NCBI RefSeq assembly: GCF_041197575.1
Contig: NZ_JBDKXB010000014.1
Location: 1-64,000 of the forward strand
DNA from: Thioalkalicoccus limnaeus
GTDB taxonomy: Bacteria > Pseudomonadota > Gammaproteobacteria > Chromatiales > Chromatiaceae
Length of the DNA stretch: 64,000 nt
Direction of reading: 5' to 3'
The notes beneath the pieces were generated by a model. It was not told the DNA's origin. It worked only from the letters and a program-made list of their open reading frames with translations, and did not search any database. Positions 44,649 through 52,094 of this stretch are shown here, one piece after another (within the stretch, counting starts at the first letter, position 1; the number at the start of each line of letters is the position of its first letter). The position numbers were made by a program, and so were the translations under genes.

Positions 44649-45983
44649 TCAGGCCACCTGCCGCAAGGGCCGCTCGCCGGCCCTCGCCAAGAGGGCACGC
44701 GCACTCGCGCTCCCCGGCTTGAGGTCGATCCGTTCATTGATCAGCGCCCTTGCCAGGTCAAGCTGTCCATCGCGCAACGCGGCCTCGATCAAGGTCAGGT
44801 CGATCAGATCCCGCTGGGCATGGCTGCCGCCGAACCGATTGGCCCGATCCCGAACGGGGCGCAGTAAGCGAACCGTCTCGGCGAAATCGCCTGCGCCGAA
44901 GGCCTGGATGGCTCGGGTGACCGGAGCTCCCACCTCGCATACGAAGAAGCGGTTGTCGCCCGTGCCAGACAGGGCTTGGTGCTGCGCCGCGAGCAGGGTC
45001 CTGGCGGCTGTGGACCGCTGCGCACCCGCGAAGGCCATCATGGCGTGGGCATCGTTGAAGGCGTAGTTACCCGCGTCTGCGATCGGCTCCCAGCCATCCG
45101 CCACGGCGTGCCAGCGATCCCCGACCGGGATGCCGCGAAGCGTCAGGCGCCACAGGAGCGCGGCGGCGTCGATCATGTCGAGCACGACCCGGGAGCGCGG
45201 GCCGTAGATGGGTCCGTCGAACAGCCGCAGGACCGCGTCGACCTCGCCCAACTCCAGGTAATAGAGCGCCAGGTGCCACCAGTTGTGCACCGCGAAGAAG
45301 TTGTCGACCGACCAGGCGTCTGAGTCGCTGCGCAGCCACTCGATGCCCTCGGTCGGGCGACCCTGCATCTCCATCACATGGGCCACGGCGTGCCAGGCCC
45401 AGGCATCATGGCGCTCCAGCTCGACGGCCCGACGGCCCGCGGCCTCCGCCCGCGCGTAGAGTCCGCTCTCCTCCAGCCCGAAGGCGTGCATCCCGATGAC
45501 GGCGTGATAGCCGGGCATCCCGGCCGACCAGGCCGGCAAGGCGCGGGCGATGCGGTCGCGCAGCCGGCGGGTCGAGCCGGTGTAGAAGTCCACCAGATGT
45601 CCAATCTGCAGCGCGAGGATGTCCGTCGGGTACTCGATCGTGAGGTCTTCCAGTACCCGGGAGGCCATCTGCCATTCACTGTCCACCAGATGTTGCACCG
45701 CGGCCAGATGAGCGCGCTCGCGTGCCGTGCTCGGTAGGGTCTGGGCCGCCTCCAGGTCCGCGCGGGCCACGGCAAATCCGTCGGGCTCTGTCCCCAGCAG
45801 ATGCAGATAGGCATGGAGGACGTGGGCCAGGATGAATGCCGGACTCTGGCCCACCGTCTGCTCCGTCGTCGCCACCGGGTCACCCCGATAGCATTGAAAC
45901 TCGTGGAGCGCCTGCTGATAGAGATCGGCGGCGGCCGGGCCAGCACCGCTCATGGGTAGGTCAAGGGCGTCGTTGCGGGTCAT
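44649..45983 (-). CDS. Tetratricopeptide-repeat protein (cytosolic)
   Basis: 444 residues from MTRNDALDLP, preceded by GAGGAGGAATCGCG; a longer start exists at 46025 but has no RBS. The sequence is helical repeats throughout: AADLYQQALHEFQCYRGD, LAAVQHLVDSEWQMASRVLEDLTIEYP, GMHAFGLEESGLYARAEAAGRRAVELERHDAWAWHAVAHVMEMQGRPTEGIEWL, NNFFAVHNWWHLALYYLELGEVDAVL, ending RALINERIDLKPGSASARALLAR. No signal peptide. Such TPR proteins resemble ones linked to class-III regulators (recall, weak). Likely a protein-protein adapter. Upstream of the DsrE gene on the same strand; its promoter includes a perfect palindrome. Confidence 0.75.
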   Translation of the reverse strand: MTRNDALDLPMSGAGPAAADLYQQALHEFQCYRGDPVATTEQTVGQSPAFILAHVLHAYLHLLGTEPDGFAVARADLEAAQTLPSTARERAHLAAVQHLVDSEWQMASRVLEDLTIEYPTDILALQIGHLVDFYTGSTRRLRDRIARALPAWSAGMPGYHAVIGMHAFGLEESGLYARAEAAGRRAVELERHDAWAWHAVAHVMEMQGRPTEGIEWLRSDSDAWSVDNFFAVHNWWHLALYYLELGEVDAVLRLFDGPIYGPRSRVVLDMIDAAALLWRLTLRGIPVGDRWHAVADGWEPIADAGNYAFNDAHAMMAFAGAQRSTAARTLLAAQHQALSGTGDNRFFVCEVGAPVTRAIQAFGAGDFAETVRLLRPVRDRANRFGGSHAQRDLIDLTLIEAALRDGQLDLARALINERIDLKPGSASARALLARAGERPLRQVA

Positions 45984-46022
45984 CGCGATTCCTCCTCGCT
46001 CGGGTGTGTCTGTAGCTTGACC

Positions 46023-46040
46023 CACCGGAGTGCTCCGGTG
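46023..46040. promoter_or_regulatory. Perfect 18-bp palindrome in a divergent promoter
   Basis: CACCGGAGTGCTCCGGTG is an 8-2-8 palindrome, ending directly at TTGACA (46041), a possible -35 for the plus-strand MddA-like gene; on the other side it is 40 bases before the minus-strand TPR gene start. It is well placed to be the operator controlling both divergent arms. The BTAD regulator is a candidate protein (inference). Confidence 0.55.
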
Positions 46041-46295
46041 TTGACATCAGCCTACCCCGCGCCCGCTATTTGGCCGTGAAACTGGCGTGAAAGATGAGGG
46101 AAAAACAGCGATGAAGCGTCCGAAACCCTCCGATAACAAAGGCGCCACCAGCGGGTAGCCGGCGCGTTACATCAAGGGTCCAGACTCATCGGCAACCGGA
46201 TCGGAAATGACGGCTCGCCACTCGATCCGGGAGACCCCAGACCACCAGGCCCCATCGACGTGGGGTCCTGGGCCGACAAATCGGAGGAGACCCTC

Positions 46296-47069
46296 ATGTT
46301 CAAGCGTACGACGGTGTTGATCTACGGCGTCCTGAGCTACGTCGTGTTCTTTGCCACCTTTCTCTATGCCATCGGCTTCATCGGCAACTTCCTGGTGCCC
46401 AAATCGATCGACTCGCCTGCGGAGGCGCCGCTGTGGTTCGCCATGCTGGTCAACAGCCTGCTACTCGGTATCTTTGCCGTGCAGCACAGCGTCATGGCCC
46501 GCCCGGCCTTCAAGCGCTGGATCACCCGCTTCATCCCGCCGGCGGCAGAGCGCAGCACCTACACCCTCACGGCCAGCCTGCTGCTGATCGCGGTGTTCAT
46601 CGGGTGGCAGCCGATGGGCGGGGTCATCTGGAACGTGACCGATCCGGTCGGTCAGGCCGTGCTCTACGGTCTTTACGCCTTCGGTTGGACGCTCGTGCTG
46701 ATCGCGACCTTCCTGATCAACCACTTCGACCTGTTCGGCCTGCGCCAGGTATGGCTCGAGTTCACCGGCCGGCACTACACGCCGCTGCGCTTCAAGACGC
46801 CGGGGCCCTATCGGTTGGTGCGTCACCCGCTCTATGTCGGCTGGCTCTTCGTCTTCTGGGCGACCCCGACCATGACGGCGGCCCACCTGCTGTTCGCACT
46901 GCTGACCACGGGCTACATCCTGATCGGCATCCGCCTGGAGGAGCGCGACCTGCTCAAGGCACACCCCGAGTACGCCGGCTATCGCAGGCATGTGCCCATG
47001 CTGATCCCCCGCCTCGGCGGCCAGGGTCGTGGCGGCCGCCGGGTTACGCCGGCTGGCAACGAAAGCTGA
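46296..47069 (+). CDS. mddA: MddA-like membrane thiol S-methyltransferase (NnrU/isoprenylcysteine methyltransferase family)
   Basis: 257 residues from ATG 46296 with GGAGGAG upstream; the longer start at 46260 is less likely. About six membrane helices. Signature stretches of methanethiol S-methyltransferases are VPKSIDS (about residue 40), AVQHSVMARPAFKRW, LINHFDLFGLRQVWL, KTPGPYRLVRHPLYVGWL and GIRLEERDLL. MddA converts methanethiol to dimethylsulfide using SAM; related proteins methylate other thiols. The SAM-binding RHP-Y-x-G and EERDL are intact. Followed by a soluble SAM methyltransferase, so the two probably share substrate or pathway. The gene name rests on motifs only. Confidence 0.78.
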   Translation: MFKRTTVLIYGVLSYVVFFATFLYAIGFIGNFLVPKSIDSPAEAPLWFAMLVNSLLLGIFAVQHSVMARPAFKRWITRFIPPAAERSTYTLTASLLLIAVFIGWQPMGGVIWNVTDPVGQAVLYGLYAFGWTLVLIATFLINHFDLFGLRQVWLEFTGRHYTPLRFKTPGPYRLVRHPLYVGWLFVFWATPTMTAAHLLFALLTTGYILIGIRLEERDLLKAHPEYAGYRRHVPMLIPRLGGQGRGGRRVTPAGNES

Positions 47070-47181
47070 GCCATCCCAGCGTCCCGGTCGGCGGACATTC
47101 CGCCGCCGGCCGGAACCACCAATAGAAGACTGACTGGACCATCCAACCGTTCATCGACCCGAACCCTGAGGAGCAATCACC

Positions 47182-47976
47182 ATGGCCGTCATGAGCCCCA
47201 TCGATTTCGACGCCGAATATCTTCGTCACAAGGTCCGCGAGACCTACGACCAGGTCGCCCGCGACCCCCATGCGACCTACCACTTCCACCGCGGTCCCGA
47301 CTATGCCCGCGAGTACCTGGGCTATGACCCCGAGGAGCTGGCCGCGCTGCCGCCGATCTCCGTGGACCGCTTTGCCGGCGTCGGCAACCCCTTCGCCGCC
47401 GGCGACATCTACCGCGGCGAGACGATTCTCGATCACGCCTGCGGTGCCGGGACGGATCTGCTGATCGCGGCCCGTCGTGCCGGCCCCGAGGGCCGGGCCA
47501 TCGGGGTCGACATGACCCCCATGATGCGCGAGTGCGCCCAGCTCGGGGCGCAGCTCGCCGGGCTCGCCGATCGGGTCGAGATCCGCGACGGACGCTACGA
47601 GGCCCTGCCGGTGCCGGATGCCAGCATCGATGTCGTCCTCTCCAACGGCGTGGTCAACCTGGCCCCGGACAAGACCCAGGTGTTCCGTGAGATTCATCGG
47701 GTGCTCAAGCCGGGTGGTCGCCTCTATCTCGCCGACGTGGTCGTGGCCCGCGAGCTAACCCTGGATGCGCGCACCAATCCGGACCTGTGGGCCGCCTGCA
47801 TCGCCGGTGCCTTGGTCGAGGACGAACTCCCCGCCCTGGCCAAATCCGTCGGGCTGCGTCGCGGTCGGCTGGTCGGCTGCTACGACTGCTTCCGCAACAC
47901 CAGCGCAGCCGACAAGGTCGCCAAGGACCTCGAGGTCCACGGCGTGACCTTCTTCGCCATCAAAGGTGCGAATTAG
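47182..47976 (+). CDS. SAM-dependent methyltransferase (UbiE/ArsM-like class I)
   Basis: 264 residues. Rossmann-fold methyltransferase with motif I ILDHACGAGTDLLIAARRA (about residues 84-102), GVDMTPMM, EALPVPDASIDVVLSNGVVNLAP and VLKPGGRLYLADV. The N-terminus VRETYDQVARDP is like ArsM/Coq5 relatives; the paired Cys of true arsenite methyltransferases are not all present (Cys at 88, 244, 247 region). A metalloid, thiol or quinone substrate is possible. AGGAGCAA precedes the ATG. It lies 112 bases after the MddA-like gene and is closed by a GC hairpin, so the two likely form an operon. Confidence 0.85.
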   Translation: MAVMSPIDFDAEYLRHKVRETYDQVARDPHATYHFHRGPDYAREYLGYDPEELAALPPISVDRFAGVGNPFAAGDIYRGETILDHACGAGTDLLIAARRAGPEGRAIGVDMTPMMRECAQLGAQLAGLADRVEIRDGRYEALPVPDASIDVVLSNGVVNLAPDKTQVFREIHRVLKPGGRLYLADVVVARELTLDARTNPDLWAACIAGALVEDELPALAKSVGLRRGRLVGCYDCFRNTSAADKVAKDLEVHGVTFFAIKGAN

Positions 47977-47981
47977 TCACC

Positions 47982-48000
47982 CCCCCGGCCGTGCCGGGGG
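47982..48000 (+). terminator. GC hairpin after the methyltransferase gene
   Basis: CCCCCGGC-CGT-GCCGGGGG, a perfect 8-bp stem five bases after the TAG. It lacks a T-run, so it may be a weak terminator or stabilise the 3' end. Confidence 0.45.
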
Positions 48001-48059
48001 CCCGTTCATCGTCCCGCGCGCGGCGCCCGGGATCGCGGGCGGGCCAGAACCCGGGCATC

Positions 48060-48361
48060 GCCGCGGCGACAGGCACCTCTTCCCGAGCCGACAGCATGAG
48101 TCGCTCCGTCTCTCGGTCCGGCAGTACGCTCGCATCGTGAAGCGATGGGTGGGCCGGATCGGTGCCAATCATCAGGAGTGCGGGAGCCATTCTCTGCGCC
48201 GGACCAAAGCGACACGGGTTCCTCCAGCGTACGAGGAACTTGCCGGCCATGATGAGAAAAAGGCAGTGGATCGCGGATTAGGGAGAGACACAACAGGCCA
48301 CCGAAAGTTGGGGGGCACCGTCCGGTCCCTTGGCATGAGGCGGATGACGCGCTGGAAATAG
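48060..48361 (+). pseudogene. Tyrosine recombinase/integrase C-terminal remnant
   Basis: The frame encodes HLFPSRQHESLRLSVRQYAR, then IVKRWVGRIG and HSLRRTKAT, the Arg-box of phage-type integrases. Family text then decays (RRTKNLRAVQ... expected) and a recognisable tail RDTTGHRKLGGTVRSLG remains, matching LLGHTKLESTVRYLG with the His kept and the catalytic region damaged. The catalytic Tyr is lost. No N-terminal part is visible. It marks a former integration event. Confidence 0.7.
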
Positions 48362-48496
48362 CAGAACGCACCGACGGAGGGCAGGCAAAACGGACCTGAT
48401 ATTGGCCGCCTCTGGGCCTCGAACCTCTTCTGTCGGCCTCCGTTCGAACACCGCCGCTTTAACGGACTGCGTCATCAGCAATTTACTCCCGGCACG

Positions 48497-48898
48497 CTAT
48501 ACAGCACCCGCCTGCTTGTTCCGTTGTTCACCGCTATCCACGAGTATAGTGGCTTCCCGTTGGTCCAGTTTCTCGAGACTGACGGGCGCCAGGGGACTCA
48601 ACCACCAAGCCAAGACAAGGACGAACAAGCCCGTCCCGCCGCTGGCGCGCACCGCCAAGTTACCGAAACGGGATTCGAGCCCCTCGATATTCAGCCCGAT
48701 CTCGCCACTCAGAAACCAGCCGAACAGCCCGGCCAGCAAGGCGGCGAAGAGCGCCAGGATGCGGTGCTTGTATTCTGGGAGCGGGTCCGGGGCGAAGACG
48801 AACACGGCGACCAGGAAGGCCAGCAGCAGGCCGCCGAAGATCCAGCTGCCGAGGGACTGCGAGACGGCTCGCGCCTTCTTGGGAGAGCTTCGAGGCAT
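48497..48898 (-). CDS. Small membrane-associated hypothetical protein
   Basis: 133 residues from MPRSSPKKARAVSQS, with AGGA ten bases upstream. It has a basic N-terminus, one clear membrane helix (WIFGGLLLAFLVAVFVFAP) and a second hydrophobic segment (ILALFAALLAGLFGWFL), then an amphipathic region (VRASGGTGLFVLVLAWWLSPLAP) and a polar tail. No known family recognised. Position among mobile debris suggests accessory status. Moderate support: start, RBS and hydrophobic pattern agree. Confidence 0.5.
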   Translation of the reverse strand: MPRSSPKKARAVSQSLGSWIFGGLLLAFLVAVFVFAPDPLPEYKHRILALFAALLAGLFGWFLSGEIGLNIEGLESRFGNLAVRASGGTGLFVLVLAWWLSPLAPVSLEKLDQREATILVDSGEQRNKQAGAV

Positions 48899-49825
48899 GG
48901 GTGGCCATTCCTGTGCGGTCAGAGGGCGATGCTCATCTGGGCCTTCTCTTGGTTCAGGGGCGCAATCCCCCCTCCCGCGCATCGAACACATTGACTTCTA
49001 AGTTGAGCGGCGCTGTATCTCGTCCAGGCGCCGCCGGCCGATCTTGGGACTTCAGAGCCGGCTTGATACGATGGAGCATTGGGGCTCCTACCCGCCAAGC
49101 AAGGGGGGACGTGGGGCTGGGCAACCGCGACGTCCACGATGCGGCGCATGACCGACGTGACCGGTGAGATCAAGCGCCAAGCCCTGGTCGAGCAGGTGGT
49201 CGATAACCAGACCATGCGGATGCTGGCGCCCCAGGTCACGCAGGCGGCCAACGACTGACAGCGAGCCACCCCGATGCCGAATCGGGGCGGGCGCGGCCCG
49301 CGGGTCGACACGTCAACCCGGGGATCCTTGAACAGCGCCTGCACTTGGGCAGTGGTGCGCGCAACCCGGACGAGATCGGCCGTGACGTCCCCCGGGGACG
49401 AGACGAACAACCTGGCCCGTCTATGGGTGTTCACCTCGCCGGACTCAGGGACTCACACGGCAACGACGGCCCCGCCGTGTTCAGCGTCGACGGCGCGGAT
49501 TCCAGGGGTGTGTCAGCACGCTGTCGCCGCGGGTGCGCCGTGTTTCGCTGATCCGATCCTCCTGCACTCACCCAGCCGGGATGTCCGACATGACCAGCCG
49601 TAACTGCGCCAGAGATGGTGAGTTGTCGCTCCTGGGACGCAACCGTCACCGAGCCTGACCAGCGCGGTGATCGCTCCAAAGGGCCGATGAAGGTGGTTCA
49701 CTGAAGCCGTCCCCAAGCCACGCGCCGCTGCCGGTCCTTCCCAGCCAGACCCAGTATCCTATCGGCTCCAGGCATTCACACGGGACCGAAGCTTGGCCCG
49801 TTAAGGCGGTGGGATTCGGCCGCCC
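48899..49825. other. 927-base region of decayed sequence
   Basis: No complete gene. On the minus strand about 49310-49434 reads RLFVSSPGDVTADLVRV, resembling the start of DUF4062/TIR-like defence proteins (FVSSPGDV) but without a continuation. A plus-strand frame at 49138 encodes DVTGEIKRQALVEQVVDNQTMRM, of unknown family and only 40 codons. Both look like pieces of former genes. Confidence 0.35.
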
Positions 49826-50338
49826 TCAGCCCCCGACCTCAGCGCCATCGTCGGCGGGTCCAAGGTCAAGGACGGCCGCGCCAAGATCGATCCGACCGGA
49901 GCGGAGGATCCGCGCCGTCACGCCACCATGGCCTCGCATCGCGTTGTAGCCTCCAGCGCCCAAGACCTCCTCCATCCGCGAGCAGGGATGACACAGGCCG
50001 GAGCCCTCGAGCACCGCCTCGCCGATCTGGAAGCGCCGACCCTTAAGCGCCAGCAGGTTGATCCCGGACACCACAAGGTTGCGGCGCAGTTCCTCGGGCG
50101 CGGGCGCGGCACGGCCCAGCAGGGCGCCGATCACCGCCAGGTGCTCGGCCTGGATCAAGGTGACTTGGCGCGCGCCGTGGCAGCGTGTGTGGTAGTGATC
50201 ACCCTCGAGACCCTGGCCGGCGAGGGCGATAACGGTCCTTAGCGCCTGCACGGGTGCACGGCGCTGCGGGCGGATGCCGATCCAGTCGACACGTCCGGCG
50301 CGTGGGAAAGTCGACAGCAGGGTTCGGATGTCTGGCAT
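49826..50338 (-). CDS. MOSC-domain protein
   Basis: 170 residues starting MPDIRTLLSTF; a longer frame is open upstream but lacks conservation. The sequence shows GRVDWIGIRPQRRAPVQALR, the nucleophilic/ligand region EHLAVIGALLG, RRNLVVSGINLLALKGRRFQIGEAVLEGSGLCHPCSRMEE (Cys about residue 122, in the MOSC pattern) and HGGVTARILRSG. MOSC proteins bind molybdenum cofactor or catalyse N-hydroxy reduction and are known as YiiM-like enzymes. It stands alone, divergent from dinB. The cofactor link to MoaA/MobB in this window is by pathway only. Confidence 0.85.
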   Translation of the reverse strand: MPDIRTLLSTFPRAGRVDWIGIRPQRRAPVQALRTVIALAGQGLEGDHYHTRCHGARQVTLIQAEHLAVIGALLGRAAPAPEELRRNLVVSGINLLALKGRRFQIGEAVLEGSGLCHPCSRMEEVLGAGGYNAMRGHGGVTARILRSGRIDLGAAVLDLGPADDGAEVGG

Positions 50339-50490
50339 AGGATGCGGATAAGCCGGTGGCAAGGCGGATCGATCGGCCCGAGCGGGTCTTGCCCTGTTTG
50401 CGTGTCCTTCGGTGACGCCGTTGTTCTCGGCATCCGGGAGGGTATGGTGTCTCGCCACATGACTGACAACGCCCCGAGGTCGATCGAACC

Positions 50491-51678
50491 GTGTCCCGCC
50501 TGATCATGCATGTCGATCTCGATGCCTTCTACGCGGCCATCGAGCAACGCGATCATCCCGCGTGGCGCGGTCGTCCGCTGGTGGTCGGGGCAGCACCGGG
50601 CCAGCGCGGTGTCGTCGCGACCTGCTCCTACGAGGCGCGCCGCTTCGGCGTGCACTCGGCGATGCCGATCGCGCAGGCGGTGCGCCGGCTGCCGCCCGAG
50701 ACCCTCTATGTGCGCCCGCGGATGGCGCGCTACGCGGAGGTCTCCCGGCAGGTCATGGCCGTGCTGGAGACCTTCACTCCCCTCATCGAGCGGGTCTCGA
50801 TCGACGAGGCCTATCTCGATGTGTCGGGGCTGACAACCTTGATGGGACCGCCCGCGGTCATCGGGCAGCGGGTCAAGGCGCGGATCCGCCAAGCGGTCGG
50901 CCTCACTGCCTCGGTCGGGATGGGTCCGAACCGGCTGATCGCGAAGCTCGCCTCCGAGGCCCAGAAGCCCGATGGCTTGACCCTGGTGCCGGCCGAGCAG
51001 GTCGGTGATTTTCTCGCGCCGATGCCCTTCACCGTGCTGCGCGGTGTCGGCATCAAGACGGCGCCCCGGCTAGCGCGGCTCGGTGTCGCGACGGTCGGGG
51101 ATGTTCGCCAGTTGCCCTTGGCCACGCTGCGCCAGCATCTCGGGGCTCGGATGGGCACACGGCTTCATCAGCAGGCCCAGGGCCTCGCCGATGACCGGGT
51201 CTATCCAGCCAGACCACGGAAGTCGATCTCCAAGGAGACGACCTTCCCGGAGGACGTCACCGATCCCCGGATCCTGCAGGATACCTTGCGCTGGGCGGCC
51301 CAGGAGGTCGGCTCGCTGGCCAGGCAGGGACGGCGCCTGGGGCATGTGGTCACGCTGAAGATCCGCTTTCACCCGTTCGAGACCCACACGCGCTCGCGGA
51401 CGCTGCGGGTACCGACCGCGGATGATGTCGCGCTCTTGCGCGCCGCCTGGTCGCTGTTTCAGGCCGAGCCCTGGACGGGCCGCGCGGTCAGACTGATCGG
51501 CTTGGGCATTTCCGGCTGGCCGGAGCGGGATGCGGATGGACAGTTGGACCTGTTCGCTGCTCAGGTGGCTGAGCATCATCCGAACCCGGATCGCCTCGCC
51601 GTGACCCTCGAGGCGATCCGTGGCCGGTTCGGCCCAGATGCCATTCAGCGGGGGTGGCGTCGTCGGTCGGTGGACTGA
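50491..51678 (+). CDS. dinB: DNA polymerase IV (Y-family)
   Basis: 395 residues (GTG; a second start at ATG 50506 is plausible). Palm motifs MHVDLDAFYAAIEQRDHP and SIDEAYLDVSGL hold the catalytic Asp/Glu, and IKTAPRLARLGVATVGD is the HhH region; the little-finger domain with VTLKIRFHPFETHTRS is complete. It copies damaged or stalled templates with low fidelity. No LexA box was identified in the 150 bases upstream. The adjacent iteron array and DUF3987 gene raise the possibility that it travels with the mobile element. Confidence 0.95.
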   Translation: MSRLIMHVDLDAFYAAIEQRDHPAWRGRPLVVGAAPGQRGVVATCSYEARRFGVHSAMPIAQAVRRLPPETLYVRPRMARYAEVSRQVMAVLETFTPLIERVSIDEAYLDVSGLTTLMGPPAVIGQRVKARIRQAVGLTASVGMGPNRLIAKLASEAQKPDGLTLVPAEQVGDFLAPMPFTVLRGVGIKTAPRLARLGVATVGDVRQLPLATLRQHLGARMGTRLHQQAQGLADDRVYPARPRKSISKETTFPEDVTDPRILQDTLRWAAQEVGSLARQGRRLGHVVTLKIRFHPFETHTRSRTLRVPTADDVALLRAAWSLFQAEPWTGRAVRLIGLGISGWPERDADGQLDLFAAQVAEHHPNPDRLAVTLEAIRGRFGPDAIQRGWRRRSVD

Positions 51679-51842
51679 CGGTCAACCAGGGGTATCGGGT
51701 GATCCAGGTGCCCTACCCTGTCGCCATGGCCGCCGAATCGATCGGCTTGTCCGAGACCACGTGGGCGGCACCCAGCAGCAGGCCGGGCACTCGAGCAGTG
51801 GCTCCCCGGCCTCACATCGGCACCCGATTGGGACCCTCCCTT

Positions 51843-52026
51843 GGGCGACACGGGCGACAGGGGCGACATTTGCATCAAAACAAGCACTTGCGCTGGGCGA
51901 CAGCGGGGCGACAAGGGGCGACACTTCCGGCGAGGTGTCGCCCCTTGTCGCCCTTTTGTCGCCCTCTTTTTTTCACCGCAACCCACTGAAAAGATGGATT
52001 TGTCGCCCGTGTCGCCCCTGTCGCCC
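51843..52026. repeat. Mirror-symmetric array of 12 copies of GGGCGACA
   Basis: Six copies of GGGCGACA lie in plus orientation (starts 51843, 51852, 51861, 51895, 51906, 51916), followed by six of its complement TGTCGCCC (starts 51936, 51946, 51957, 52001, 52010, 52019). Each half has an outer group of three with a strict 9-base period and an inner group of three at 10-11 bases; the inner groups form a near-perfect 30-bp inverted repeat (27 of 30 match) around a 10-base centre at 51924-51935. An AT-richer stretch (TTTTTTTCACC) lies between inner and outer right groups. This is iteron-like architecture, near the DUF3987 stop codon. Function inferred as replication origin or regulator-binding array. 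Confidence 0.9.
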
Positions 52027-52094
52027 CGGGTAGGGGCGCGTGAGCGGTCTCGTCGACACGGGTCGACAGCCGTCAGCTTCTCATTCGAAGGTGT

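Noticed and set aside
50340..50490. LexA box before dinB
   Set aside because: No CTGT-N8-ACAG match seen in the upstream 150 bases.
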